Made by a program: the position numbers and the translations under genes. From contig OY782500.1 of NCBI GenBank assembly GCA_963677885.1, forward strand, positions 1,860,001-1,924,000: a stretch of 64,000 nt of DNA, given 5' to 3'. Shown piece after piece: positions 36,998 to 46,321 of the stretch (position 1 is its first letter; every line of letters starts with the position of its first letter). The notes under the pieces were generated by a model that was given only the letters and a program-made list of their open reading frames with translations, searched no databases and was not told where the DNA came from. Source of the DNA: UBA1351 sp963677885. Its GTDB lineage: Bacteria; Bacillota; Clostridia; Lachnospirales; Vallitaleaceae.

Positions 36998-38203
36998 ATG
37001 TTATTTACGGCTTCAGGTCAAGTATCAGAAAACTTTATAAGGAAATTATCAGCCATTGCCTATTGGACAACCGGCTACCCCCTCTGGTTTGTTTCAAAGG
37101 ACCTAAAAACCATCCTTCCCCAAGACAAAATAGGAGAGCCCTATGAAGGCTACTTGGCATCACACCTTCAGCCACTCATGAAGAATCTCCAGGTCTATTC
37201 AGACTATCCCAGTATCCTGGCTCTTGAAATGAACGAAAAAATATTATACCAACCCATATATAAGAAAAAGATTTTACAGGGGCTTCTGGCTCTTGGTCCG
37301 GTTCTTTTACCCAGCGAAGAAACTGACCTTTTACCAAAAATCCCCAACACCCAAGCCTACGCCAACTATCTCCTGGACCTGCCTCAAATGAATCCATATC
37401 AGTATCAAAGTTTCCTTTACCTGCTACGAACCCTTAGCACCAGTCAGGTTTATGATTCTTCTGATATTATCCCTATAAAAAAAGACCTTCAGCCTGATAA
37501 GAACCAATACCAGGGCGTGTCTCAAACCATCAAGCACCATACCTTGTCCGACGAGGCTCATATGATTAGGAATCTTCTCATTGACACCCATGATCCTATC
37601 CATGACCTGACCCAGACCATGGAAGGTCTTTTATTTCCTCCCTTAGCTGCTGACTACCTCCGTTCAGAAAAAAACCGCCTCATCGGCGCCAATGCCATCA
37701 TCTGTCGTGAAGCCATACGTTTAGGGGCAGATTCTGAAGTAACCTTTAATCTTTCTGACCATCTCCTTTTCCAACTGGAAACCCTGGAAAGTGTTGAGGA
37801 AGTCATGTCCTATCTCTCTGTTATGGTGTCCACTTACCGCAAGGCCATTCAAGCCGGAAACAATCACCATGACAGACACCCGGTAATTGCAAGTATAGAG
37901 GAGGATTTATCCAAGCATCTCTCTGAAAATCGAAGCCTTGATTTTTATGCAAGACGTCACCATATGAATTATCAGTATCTCTCCCAACTCTTTAAGGAGG
38001 AAACCCATATGACCTTCAAGGCATATGTAACCAAAATAAAAATGGAAAAGGCAAAAGTTCTCCTGGATACTTCCTCCTTATCCATTACATCCATTGCAGA
38101 AAGTCTTGGTTATCCCTACAGCAATTATTTTACAAAAGCTTTCAAGTCATATACAGGTTCTGTACCGACTGCATACAAAAAACAGCGGCAGATCAATAAG
38201 TAG
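36998..38203 (+). CDS. AraC-family transcriptional regulator
   Basis: 401 residues. No membrane segment; the N-terminal 280 residues hold an unassigned ligand-sensing region. The C-terminal double HTH (about 300-398) has LDFYARRHHMNYQYLSQLFKEETHMTFKAYV and ITSIAESLGYPYSNYFTKAFKSYTGSVPTAYKK. Divergent from the GH20/GPH operon, which it most likely activates. Ribosome site TTGGAGGTCCCTT. Confidence 0.88.
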   Translation: MLFTASGQVSENFIRKLSAIAYWTTGYPLWFVSKDLKTILPQDKIGEPYEGYLASHLQPLMKNLQVYSDYPSILALEMNEKILYQPIYKKKILQGLLALGPVLLPSEETDLLPKIPNTQAYANYLLDLPQMNPYQYQSFLYLLRTLSTSQVYDSSDIIPIKKDLQPDKNQYQGVSQTIKHHTLSDEAHMIRNLLIDTHDPIHDLTQTMEGLLFPPLAADYLRSEKNRLIGANAIICREAIRLGADSEVTFNLSDHLLFQLETLESVEEVMSYLSVMVSTYRKAIQAGNNHHDRHPVIASIEEDLSKHLSENRSLDFYARRHHMNYQYLSQLFKEETHMTFKAYVTKIKMEKAKVLLDTSSLSITSIAESLGYPYSNYFTKAFKSYTGSVPTAYKKQRQINK

Positions 38204-38268
38204 ATCAACCGCTGAATGCATGCCTTATATAATTTTATACAACATCTAAGTTATGACACCTTCTCCAA

Positions 38269-39729
38269 TTACTTACTACCTGCAACCAAGGCTTTTAAGG
38301 CACCACTGGCATCAGCTATATCACTGATTCTCTGATTGATTTGCTGGATGCTTTCCAAGTGCTCCGTGTTGGTTGCCATTAATTCCTCGGTAGCAGCAGA
38401 ATGCTCTTCTGATATAGCTGCAATGGAATTAGTATCCTGGTTGATTTCCTCAAACAAGTCTGAAATAGCATCAATCCGTTCCTTCTCGATGTCGATGTTC
38501 TTCTTGATATCATTGGAGTATTCACTGATATTTTCAAAGGTTTCTTTTACCTGACCTGCAATGGTTTCACCTTTAGCAGCAGCCTCGTCACCTTTAACGA
38601 CAACATCAACGACGGCAACAGTTTTTCCTTTGATTTCTGATATGATACCGTTGATTTCTTCTGCAGCTCTTGTACTCTCTTCAGCAAGTTTCCTTACTTC
38701 ATCAGCAACAACTGCAAAACCTTTTCCTGCTTCGCCGGCCCTTGCCGCTTCAATCGCTGCATTTAGAGCAAGGAGGTTGGTTTGATTGGCAATGGAAACA
38801 ATGGTGTCCAAAAATTTATTTACTTCATCCATACTTATGTTAAGCTCATTAACCGTAGTCAGAGACTCCTTAACTGCGTTACTGATGATCTTGATCTGCT
38901 CGTCCATCAGATAAATCTTGTCGTTACCTTCAGATACAACCGCATCTGACTTGGCAGAAGAATCGGTTAAGGCATTGGACAAGTCTGCGATTTGATCCAT
39001 TTCCTCTTTGGCTGAGCCCATTTTCTCCGTAATACGGGAAACACTATGGGTTTGTTCCATTACACCCTTCGTTACTTCATCCATGGTAATACTCATGGTT
39101 TCACTGGTATACTTAACCTGTTCAATAAAGTCCTTGGACTCTGAAATATCATGATCCAATTGATCAGAGTTCCCCTTAACGACTTCCAAAAGATTTTCAA
39201 TATCCTGAAGAAGTCCCTGGGTTTGATCCGTCATTTCTTTTGACTTCTGGACCAGTTTATAACCTGATTGGGTCAGGAAGAAGACAATCGCAGCAATAAT
39301 AACCAGTATAAGGGTTGTCCCAATCATCTCATTGGAAGATGTTTCTGAGATAAAAGCCTGATTAAGGACAAACAATCCAATGGCTGCCGAACTTCCTATG
39401 AGCAAAAAGACCTTCTGATAATATAGACCGGACAAAAGTATAATGATAAGGGCCATATTTCTGGCCGCCCCTGTGTCCGACTGAATCATAGACAGAAGGA
39501 GCACCGTAATGTAAATATAAGACGTCAAAGCAATAAACTTACGTTTGGCAATAAAATATGTGGTTGCAGAACAGATTAAGCCAAGAATCACAATCATAAT
39601 GACCGGAATCTCTGTTGAAAAGCTTGAAATCTTTAATACGATCATCATTAGAAAAAGAAACCAAAAGATAATTCTGACAAACTTGTTAACACCAATCCGG
39701 TGCTCTTTTAATAAATCTACTGTGTTCAT
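38269..39729 (-). CDS. Methyl-accepting chemotaxis protein with multi-span membrane N-terminus
   Basis: 486 residues. About five or six closely packed hydrophobic segments fill residues 18-160, leaving no sizeable outside domain. No HAMP motif is clear. A helical stalk leads to the signalling tip TNLLALNAAIEAARAGEAGKGFAVVADEVRKLA at about 316. Such receptors may sense membrane state or small hydrophobic signals. Ribosome site CAGGAGGTTTT. A probable promoter is TTTACT (39829-39834)-17-TATAAT (39806-39811) on the minus strand. Confidence 0.9.
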   Translation of the reverse strand: MNTVDLLKEHRIGVNKFVRIIFWFLFLMMIVLKISSFSTEIPVIMIVILGLICSATTYFIAKRKFIALTSYIYITVLLLSMIQSDTGAARNMALIIILLSGLYYQKVFLLIGSSAAIGLFVLNQAFISETSSNEMIGTTLILVIIAAIVFFLTQSGYKLVQKSKEMTDQTQGLLQDIENLLEVVKGNSDQLDHDISESKDFIEQVKYTSETMSITMDEVTKGVMEQTHSVSRITEKMGSAKEEMDQIADLSNALTDSSAKSDAVVSEGNDKIYLMDEQIKIISNAVKESLTTVNELNISMDEVNKFLDTIVSIANQTNLLALNAAIEAARAGEAGKGFAVVADEVRKLAEESTRAAEEINGIISEIKGKTVAVVDVVVKGDEAAAKGETIAGQVKETFENISEYSNDIKKNIDIEKERIDAISDLFEEINQDTNSIAAISEEHSAATEELMATNTEHLESIQQINQRISDIADASGALKALVAGSK

Positions 39730-39805
39730 AAAACCTCCTGAATTTTCACTTCACAAAGTCATCACCAAGGATAACAGTGCATAAATTAATCCACCCAATA
39801 CAATT

Positions 39806-39856
39806 ATTATATGTAATGTACTCGCAAAAGTAAATATTTTTCTACACTATGTAGAA
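39806..39856 (-). promoter_or_regulatory. Chemoreceptor promoter with upstream palindrome
   Basis: Minus strand TTTACT-17-TATAAT (39806-39834) with TTCTACA-CTA-TGTAGAA (39840-39856), a perfect 7-bp-arm palindrome, directly upstream of the -35 box. Confidence 0.4.
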
Positions 39857-39893
39857 TAACATCGATAGACCGGATAAATCCAGGCAGGTCCTC

Positions 39894-40727
39894 CTACATA
39901 GGTTTTAGCCACTGGTTAAAACTGTTTTTCATCTTGTCCTCAACTGGTCCAAGATAATCGAAATTCAACACATCTGGCAAATATATATCTTTTAAGTCCT
40001 TCCAGCTTTGATCTTCCTGACCTGCAAAAATCGGGTAGAACATAAAGCCTGCATCCTCTGCTGCCCTTTGATCCGAAAGAGCATCGCCAACCATGAGCAT
40101 CCTATCCTTCTCCGTCTTGGTTTTTTTGCTGATGGTTTTTAATATCTGAGCCTTGCTCCCTGCTTCCTGTCCATACATACCATCTACATAATCCATAAGG
40201 CCTTGGTCTTCCCATTCTTTGGCAATAGCCTGTCGGTTAGCGGAGGAAACAACATACACCACACCCACTTCACTCATTCGGGCTAAACTTTCCTTAACAT
40301 AGTCAAAGGCTCCATAGGCTCCATCCAGAGACTGAATCCTGTCATTAACCTGATGACTCCACCTAATTGCTTTGGACAACTGATCACTTGGATGGACCTC
40401 ATTGTAGTCAATCAAAGCCTCTGTGGATAAGGCAGATGTCTGCCCTATCCAAATCTTCAGCTGATCATATGGCGGTATTTGATACCCCTTCGCTTCCATC
40501 ATTTCAAAAGATTTAAGAAGCCCTGCAAATCGGTTGATGCCTCTATAAGAGGTATAGAGATTCAATTGGTCCCACAAGTCCAAGAAGTCTTCTTCTATGG
40601 AAGACAGTCCATAGACCTTAATAATTTCAGGACCAAAAGCCTTTTGATGTTTTATGGTCATTGCATCTATGGCACAGCCATCTGAATCGAGACAGAAGAC
40701 AAATTCTTTTTTCTGACTTTCTATCAT
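39894..40727 (-). CDS. HAD-superfamily hydrolase
   Basis: 277 residues. Motif I CLDSDGCAID (Asp at about 13 and 15), a long helical cap, motif II VVSSANRQA, a motif III lysine in EAGSKAQIL, and motif IV MLMVGDALSDQRAAEDAG. The order and cap size suggest a subfamily I phosphatase. Third gene of an operon with GH3 and a GPH transporter, so a sugar phosphate is a plausible substrate, but it is not shown. Confidence 0.8.
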   Translation of the reverse strand: MIESQKKEFVFCLDSDGCAIDAMTIKHQKAFGPEIIKVYGLSSIEEDFLDLWDQLNLYTSYRGINRFAGLLKSFEMMEAKGYQIPPYDQLKIWIGQTSALSTEALIDYNEVHPSDQLSKAIRWSHQVNDRIQSLDGAYGAFDYVKESLARMSEVGVVYVVSSANRQAIAKEWEDQGLMDYVDGMYGQEAGSKAQILKTISKKTKTEKDRMLMVGDALSDQRAAEDAGFMFYPIFAGQEDQSWKDLKDIYLPDVLNFDYLGPVEDKMKNSFNQWLKPM

Positions 40728-40783
40728 CTTTCACTCACTTTCTCTTTAATTACTTGTAGACATTACTATCTTTCTTATGTCAT

Positions 40784-42214
40784 TTAGTCGATAGCTTTCA
40801 TAAATTTCTCAATTTCCTTTTGATTCTTAAGTACTTTCTCTTTAGTCAAGGGATAAACAAACTGTAGAAGAACTGCTGTTAACAGGAAACTGATTCCTGG
40901 CAGGAGCATAGCCATATTATAGATTCCCATTTTTACTGCTTCTGTCTGGCTTGTAGCCAGGGAATCATATCCTATAAGAGCTAAGGTCCAGCCACCCAAG
41001 CCACCGGCAATAGCCTGGCCGACTTTTCTTGAGAAGGAATAGACTGCATAGACCGTCCCGTCTTTTCTTTTTCCTGACTGAATCTGATAGTTATCAATAA
41101 TATCTGTAAGAAAAGCCCATCCAACAAGAGCATAATACCCCATGCCAATATAGGCAACCACACTTAGACCAATGTAAGCAAAGGGATTCTGAATCTTAAG
41201 GAAAAATGCCAGAATGTAAATACCTCCGGTAATGAAAAGTCCAACAGCACTGGCTTCTTTCTTACCAAAACGCTTAGTCAACTTGCCTGCAAAAGGTGCC
41301 AAAAAGAGCATCCCTACGATCATAATTAAACCAACCACCGGCAGAAGCTGGGTGTTGCCAAAGTAATCCAGGAAGAGATACTGGTTAAGGGCCTGGGAAC
41401 TTAAGGAAGCAACGAGAGTCAGTAAGGCAGATCCAATAACAGCAAGAAAGGCTTTGTCCTTAATCAGGAATTTTAAGTCCTTCAAGATATTATTGTCTTT
41501 GGTCTTCTCTTCTGTCGTAACTTCTATTCGTTCTCTCGTTAGTCCATAACACAATTGGTAGGCAAAAAAAGCAAATACGCCAAAAGCTAGAGCAAGAAAG
41601 AAAAACCGCTGTCCACTGACGATGGTTCCATTATCAGTCTGCACATAGATAATAAGGGGAGTCAAGACACCAATAAAAACTCCTGCAATGAGAGCCCCCA
41701 TAGTTCTAAATGTAGAGAGAGAAGCCCGTTTGGTCGCATCCTGGGTCATAACCGAAGCCATGGATCCATAAGGTATATTAATGCTGGTGTAGAAAACACT
41801 GCCCCATAATATATAGGTTACAAACATATAGGCTACCTTAAGGGTATAGGGCCAATCTGCAACCATATAGTTATACATAAGAACACTGGCAAGAGCTACC
41901 GGCAGGCTCATCCACTTAATCCATGGTCTAAATCTGCCACCAGCTTTCATTTTCGACCGGTCCAGAATATTCCCCATACCTACATCTGTAAAAGCGTCTA
42001 CAAACCTTGCCAAGAGAAAGAGGGTTCCAACAAGGCCTGGCCCGACTCCCAATACTTTTGTATAGAAGATAAGCAAGTAACCGGAAGCCAACTGAAAGGT
42101 AAAATCATTTCCCAGGTCACCGAAAAGATATCCGATTTTGTCTTTAACTCCAAAGGGTCTTTTTCCCTTTTCGCCAACTTGCTCTTTTTTACCAAGGGTA
42201 TTTATATTATCCAT
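40784..42214 (-). CDS. GPH-family sugar:cation symporter
   Basis: 476 residues from the ATG at 42214, which has AAGGAGAAGACGATA before it; a longer frame to 42292 would run into the GH3 gene. Twelve membrane segments, with the GPH loop RFVDAFTDVGMGNILDRSKMKAGGRFRPWIKW and a matching second-half motif. It lies 16 bp downstream of the GH3 gene and probably imports the oligosaccharide that GH3 cleaves. Confidence 0.88.
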   Translation of the reverse strand: MDNINTLGKKEQVGEKGKRPFGVKDKIGYLFGDLGNDFTFQLASGYLLIFYTKVLGVGPGLVGTLFLLARFVDAFTDVGMGNILDRSKMKAGGRFRPWIKWMSLPVALASVLMYNYMVADWPYTLKVAYMFVTYILWGSVFYTSINIPYGSMASVMTQDATKRASLSTFRTMGALIAGVFIGVLTPLIIYVQTDNGTIVSGQRFFFLALAFGVFAFFAYQLCYGLTRERIEVTTEEKTKDNNILKDLKFLIKDKAFLAVIGSALLTLVASLSSQALNQYLFLDYFGNTQLLPVVGLIMIVGMLFLAPFAGKLTKRFGKKEASAVGLFITGGIYILAFFLKIQNPFAYIGLSVVAYIGMGYYALVGWAFLTDIIDNYQIQSGKRKDGTVYAVYSFSRKVGQAIAGGLGGWTLALIGYDSLATSQTEAVKMGIYNMAMLLPGISFLLTAVLLQFVYPLTKEKVLKNQKEIEKFMKAID

Positions 42215-42230
42215 TATCGTCTTCTCCTTT

Positions 42231-43949
42231 TTATAATTTTGTGTCCCATCGGCCACACCATACATTGTCGTTGTATATACCTTTGAACTCACTTTTTCCA
42301 GTCAGTTTGTCAATAAATGCATCTACAGCCGGTTGTGTATCCATATAGCAGTTGATATAGCAGTGGCTCATATTGAAGTCAATTAACTGGTTGGACAGAT
42401 TAAAGCTGACAAAAACAGTTGGCAACTCCGCAACATACCAAGGTTGATGAAGTTGGGTAGGAAACTTAACCCTCATGGTGTTAAACTGTACAAAGCCGGT
42501 TGTGTCAGCAACTACCAAGACTGCATCATAGTTTTCCCTTAAAGCCTTAGTTGTTGAACGTCGCTTCATCATATCTTCGCCTTCGACCAAGGTAATTTCA
42601 AAGCCCTGGGCCTCCAATTGTTTGACCAGGTAATCCTTACAGGCACCTGCTGTATCCGCCATTTTCTTTCCGGCAACGATTAAAACATCTCCAGGAAGGA
42701 AAACCAGCATAAGTCGCTTATGTTTTTGAGGGGTAAGCGGCAGATATCCTTTACGGTCTTTAACCAGGGTAATGTACTGATCAGCAAGTTCACCGGCTTC
42801 TTTTTGATGGTCGTCACATCCAACTACATGGAGACCTTCTTTCGGAGGCATCAAAGTTCCCTTTTCCTTTTTTTCGTGGAGATTTAAGGAAGCTTTCATA
42901 GCTAAAATCCTGTAAACCGCATCACGAAGACGGTCCTCACTAATAATTCCCTTCAGATATCCTTTCATCATAAACTCAAAATCTTCTTGGATATCATTCA
43001 TAAAAAGAAACATATCACATCCGGCTGCAATAGCTCTTGGAACCATTTCTTCCCTTGGCATATGAGCCATCATCCCGATCATATGAGTTGCATCTGTAAT
43101 AATCAAACCATTGAAGTTCAACTCATCTCTTAACAGATTCTGAAGGAGCTCAGGAGATAAACTGGCAGGAAGAATTTCATCATCAGCCAGATCTTTACCG
43201 GCAAACTCTCTTTGAAGTTCCGGTTGAGCAATGTGGCCGATCATAATACTCTTCAAGTCATCATCGATTAACCCTTGATAGAGAACCCCAAAAGACTCTC
43301 TCCATTCTTTTGCTCCCAGGTCATTCACCGTCATACACAAGTGCTGGTCATTCTCATCACAACCATCACCTGGGAAATGTTTAACCAAGTCACCCATCCC
43401 CTCTTTTCTAGTGGCCCTGTTCCAAGTCTTTCCATACTCCAGTGCACGATTGGCATCTTTGCCAAAAGCTCTTGTCTGAACAATGGTATTTCTCCAGTTA
43501 AAAGCAAGGTCCACTACAGGAGCAAAATTCCAGTTACAGCCAATAGCAGTACTTTCGATAGCGCTAATACGGCCGACAGCCTCAGCAGCACCAAGGTCAT
43601 TACTTGCTCCAATAGCAGCTCCTGTTGCTACTTTCGTTCCACCCTTTACGCCACCGTCGCCTCCTGTTTCGCAATTGGACGCTATCAACAAGGGAATCTC
43701 ACTGTATTCCTGGCACTTACGGTTCATCTCCCAGGTTTTCTCAGCTTCCATATTCCAATAGCGCATGGCTCCCGGTCGAACTTTTTGCATCAGGTCTTTG
43801 AGCTGGTCATCGGTCATAAATTCTCCAGGAACCAAAACAGAAAAGAGTTGGCCTATTCTAGCCTCCAATGACATATTTTGATAGGTTTCCTCAACCCACT
43901 CTATCCCTTTATCATCCAGATAAAATGGTTTTTTTCTTAAATCAAGCAT
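42231..43949 (-). CDS. GH3 glycosidase (NagZ-like beta-N-acetylhexosaminidase or beta-glucosidase)
   Basis: 572 residues, no signal peptide. The barrel has DLVKHFPGDGCDENDQH (KHFPGDG at about 188), the NagZ-type block, and NFNGLIITDATHMIGM at about 277-292, where the Asp at about 283 is the likely nucleophile. The C-terminal alpha/beta domain (about 395-572) is longer than in single-domain NagZ. Cytoplasmic; encoded first in an operon with a GPH transporter and HAD phosphatase. Beta-N-acetylglucosaminidase is likely from the KHFPGDG type, but glucosidase is not excluded. Ribosome site TGGAGGAAAATTC. Confidence 0.85.
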   Translation of the reverse strand: MLDLRKKPFYLDDKGIEWVEETYQNMSLEARIGQLFSVLVPGEFMTDDQLKDLMQKVRPGAMRYWNMEAEKTWEMNRKCQEYSEIPLLIASNCETGGDGGVKGGTKVATGAAIGASNDLGAAEAVGRISAIESTAIGCNWNFAPVVDLAFNWRNTIVQTRAFGKDANRALEYGKTWNRATRKEGMGDLVKHFPGDGCDENDQHLCMTVNDLGAKEWRESFGVLYQGLIDDDLKSIMIGHIAQPELQREFAGKDLADDEILPASLSPELLQNLLRDELNFNGLIITDATHMIGMMAHMPREEMVPRAIAAGCDMFLFMNDIQEDFEFMMKGYLKGIISEDRLRDAVYRILAMKASLNLHEKKEKGTLMPPKEGLHVVGCDDHQKEAGELADQYITLVKDRKGYLPLTPQKHKRLMLVFLPGDVLIVAGKKMADTAGACKDYLVKQLEAQGFEITLVEGEDMMKRRSTTKALRENYDAVLVVADTTGFVQFNTMRVKFPTQLHQPWYVAELPTVFVSFNLSNQLIDFNMSHCYINCYMDTQPAVDAFIDKLTGKSEFKGIYNDNVWCGRWDTKL

Positions 43950-44114
43950 GAATTTTCCTCCAAATATAAATATACATACATATTATCACTCTAAAACATA
44001 AATCGTTATAAGAGAACCAACAAAAATATAATTATTTTAGTCTTATATTATATCTTTATAGATTTCATACAAAATATATTATAAAATGGATATAGATTAT
44101 CAAAGGAGATTATC

Positions 44115-45362
44115 ATGTCAGATAGTAGAAAAAGTATTCAATTAACCACAAATCCTATATTCACTACCATTGAAAAAGTAATGACCATTGCCTTAAAGGT
44201 GAACGCACATATATTTGCCTACCCCTATTCAACAATCACTGAACACGATCACGGTTTTAGGACCATGTTATGGGGAGATTTTGATTATTTTCACAGCGAC
44301 TCCGACCTTAGCATTGAAGATTTTGAGCCTAACTGTCTTAATGTCGTAAGAAGTAACCTACATTTTACAAACATACTCTACAGGTTTCCTGAAGACATCT
44401 CTAATGACCTCCTGATCATCGGCCCTTTTCTTCAAGAAGAAGTTACCGAGTCCTTTTTAAGAAATATTATTACGACCAACAATCTGCCTACCAACGTTTT
44501 TCAGTTGGTTCAATCATATTTCAATGCTATCCCTTTCATAGATGAGGATACTGTCCTCATGACCCTTATGACCCTTCTTGACCAACTAATTCCTCAAAAG
44601 TCTGAATGTAAACTCATCTACACTGACTATACATCCAGTCATATCCCTGCATTTACTCTACAATATGAAGCAGTCCAAGCTTACCGCCTTAAATCAGTTG
44701 AAGACTTTATAAAACTTCAATCCACATTTATGACTTCCATCACAAATGGAGCCTACCATAAGGCCAAGGAACTTCTTCCTCAATATATGACCCTATGTGG
44801 TTTCCAGGCAAATCAATCAATTCCAGACATAAAAAAAGGACTCTATGAGCTAAATACCAGGTGTCAATCTGCCATGCTTTCTGACAGAGTTCATCCTGCC
44901 TACACCATTAGAGCCTATCAGGAACTTGATCAGTTCATAAAAATGGAAAACCGCCGAACCAAGCTTCTTCAACTTCAAGATACCATTATTAAGAAATATG
45001 CCTATCTCAGCAAAAATTATTCCTTTAGCGAGTATTCTATAGACGTAAGAAAAGCCATTGCCTTTATTGATATTAATATCGATTCCAATATTTCCCTATC
45101 AGACATTACCGACTATCTCCAGAAGAATCCACAGACCTTTTCGGCCAAGTTCAAACGGGAAACAGGAAAGACAGTCACCAACTATATCAGAGAATCAAAA
45201 ATTCATTCAGCAATGAAACTCTTGACCTCAACACCTCTCTCCATTCATGAGATTGCATCCCAGGTCGGCATCAATGACTTCAGTTATTTCTGTAAACTCT
45301 TCAAAACAACAACAGAAATGACCCCTAATGAATACAGAACCAATTTTCAGGCTCCATCCTAA
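44115..45362 (+). CDS. AraC-family transcriptional regulator
   Basis: 415 residues, no membrane segment. Unassigned N-terminal region, then double HTH (about 310-408): ISLSDITDYLQKNPQTFSAKFKRETGKTVTNYI and IHEIASQVGINDFSYFCKLFKTTTEMTPNEYR. Divergent from the GH3/GPH/HAD operon, its probable target. Ribosome site AAAGGAGATTATC. Confidence 0.88.
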   Translation: MSDSRKSIQLTTNPIFTTIEKVMTIALKVNAHIFAYPYSTITEHDHGFRTMLWGDFDYFHSDSDLSIEDFEPNCLNVVRSNLHFTNILYRFPEDISNDLLIIGPFLQEEVTESFLRNIITTNNLPTNVFQLVQSYFNAIPFIDEDTVLMTLMTLLDQLIPQKSECKLIYTDYTSSHIPAFTLQYEAVQAYRLKSVEDFIKLQSTFMTSITNGAYHKAKELLPQYMTLCGFQANQSIPDIKKGLYELNTRCQSAMLSDRVHPAYTIRAYQELDQFIKMENRRTKLLQLQDTIIKKYAYLSKNYSFSEYSIDVRKAIAFIDINIDSNISLSDITDYLQKNPQTFSAKFKRETGKTVTNYIRESKIHSAMKLLTSTPLSIHEIASQVGINDFSYFCKLFKTTTEMTPNEYRTNFQAPS

Positions 45363-45508
45363 TGGCCCAAGAGTCTTATCCAGTTAGAGCTTTCTTTAAT
45401 TTAAAGATTTCATAATAATTGCAATCATGGTATCATGATTTATATAATTTCTCATGTTATTAAATTTGACTGATACCAAAACCGATAACTGATCATGAGG
45501 AGGAGTAA

Positions 45509-46252
45509 ATGAAAATACTGTGTTTAGCCAATTCTTTTGCCGAAGATTCAACCAAGTACTTATATGATATGGCTAAGTTTAATAATGAGGACCACAAAAT
45601 CGTCAATCTCTACATCGGCGGTTGTTGTCTTGAGCGCCATGCTGACAATCTCAAGGAAAACAAAGCTGACTATGACTACCAGCTGAACGGCCGTTTTTAC
45701 GGTAGAAAAGTTTCTTTTCACCAGGCACTGGTGGAAGAAGATTGGGACATTGTAACCTTGCAGCAATGCAGTGGTTACAGCGGTCTTATGGACTCCTATG
45801 AGCCTCACTTTTCCACACTGGTTGACCTGATAAAAACCAATTGTCCACAGGCAAAAATACTTATCCACCAAACCTGGGCCTATGAATCGGATTCAGACCA
45901 CGGTCACTTTGCCTTCTACAACCACGACCAGGAAACCATGTACCGGGCCCTGACCAAATGCTATGAGAAAATGGCCAGCAAATATTCTCTAGATATAATC
46001 CCATTTGGGAAACTCATCCAGGACCTTCGGGCCTTACCGGAATTTGATTATAAAAAAACCGGCTTCAGCTTATGCCGAGACGGTTTTCATATGCATTTCT
46101 TTTATGGACGATATGCCCTGGCCGCCCTTTGGTATCACTTAATTCTTGGCGGCGATCTGGCAAACAATGATTATTTGCCTCAGCAAGTAGAGGGTATGGT
46201 TATTGACATGAAGAAAATTGAAGCGATTAAAAAAGTGGTGTTAGGCTATTAA
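45509..46252 (+). CDS. SGNH-hydrolase-like protein (DUF4886 type)
   Basis: 247 residues. KILCLANSFAEDSTKYLYDMA at the N-terminus has the Gly/Ala-Asn-Ser-Phe start of DUF4886 proteins, with Ser 9 as the presumed nucleophile; TLQQCSG (about 85) and SLCRDGFHMHFFYGRYALA (about 186-204) supply the Asn/Gln-type and Asp-x-x-His blocks. No signal peptide. Likely an esterase/deacylase acting on sugars; it stands behind the AraC gene and may belong to the same regulon. Ribosome site TGAGGAGGAGTAA. Confidence 0.7.
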   Translation: MKILCLANSFAEDSTKYLYDMAKFNNEDHKIVNLYIGGCCLERHADNLKENKADYDYQLNGRFYGRKVSFHQALVEEDWDIVTLQQCSGYSGLMDSYEPHFSTLVDLIKTNCPQAKILIHQTWAYESDSDHGHFAFYNHDQETMYRALTKCYEKMASKYSLDIIPFGKLIQDLRALPEFDYKKTGFSLCRDGFHMHFFYGRYALAALWYHLILGGDLANNDYLPQQVEGMVIDMKKIEAIKKVVLGY

Positions 46253-46269
46253 GCCTTCACCACTTTTTT
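46229..46269. terminator. Bidirectional terminator between the SGNH-like and GH43 genes
   Basis: Perfect 12-bp arms AAAAAAGTGGTG/CACCACTTTTTT (46229-46240, 46258-46269), with a nested AGGCT/AGCCT stem. It overlaps the 3' end of the SGNH-like gene. Confidence 0.85.
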
Positions 46270-46321
46270 GAGTATATGATTGTATTATGAAACTAATCTA
46301 CTTCTAGTAATCTATGAAGGA

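Noticed and set aside
42215..42292. N-terminal extension of the second GPH transporter
   Set aside because: It would overlap the GH3 coding end by about 60 bp, while a good ribosome site stands before the ATG at 42214.
43275..43871. 198-residue plus-strand frame in the GH3 gene
   Set aside because: Shadow frame; the GH3 catalytic motifs are on the other strand.
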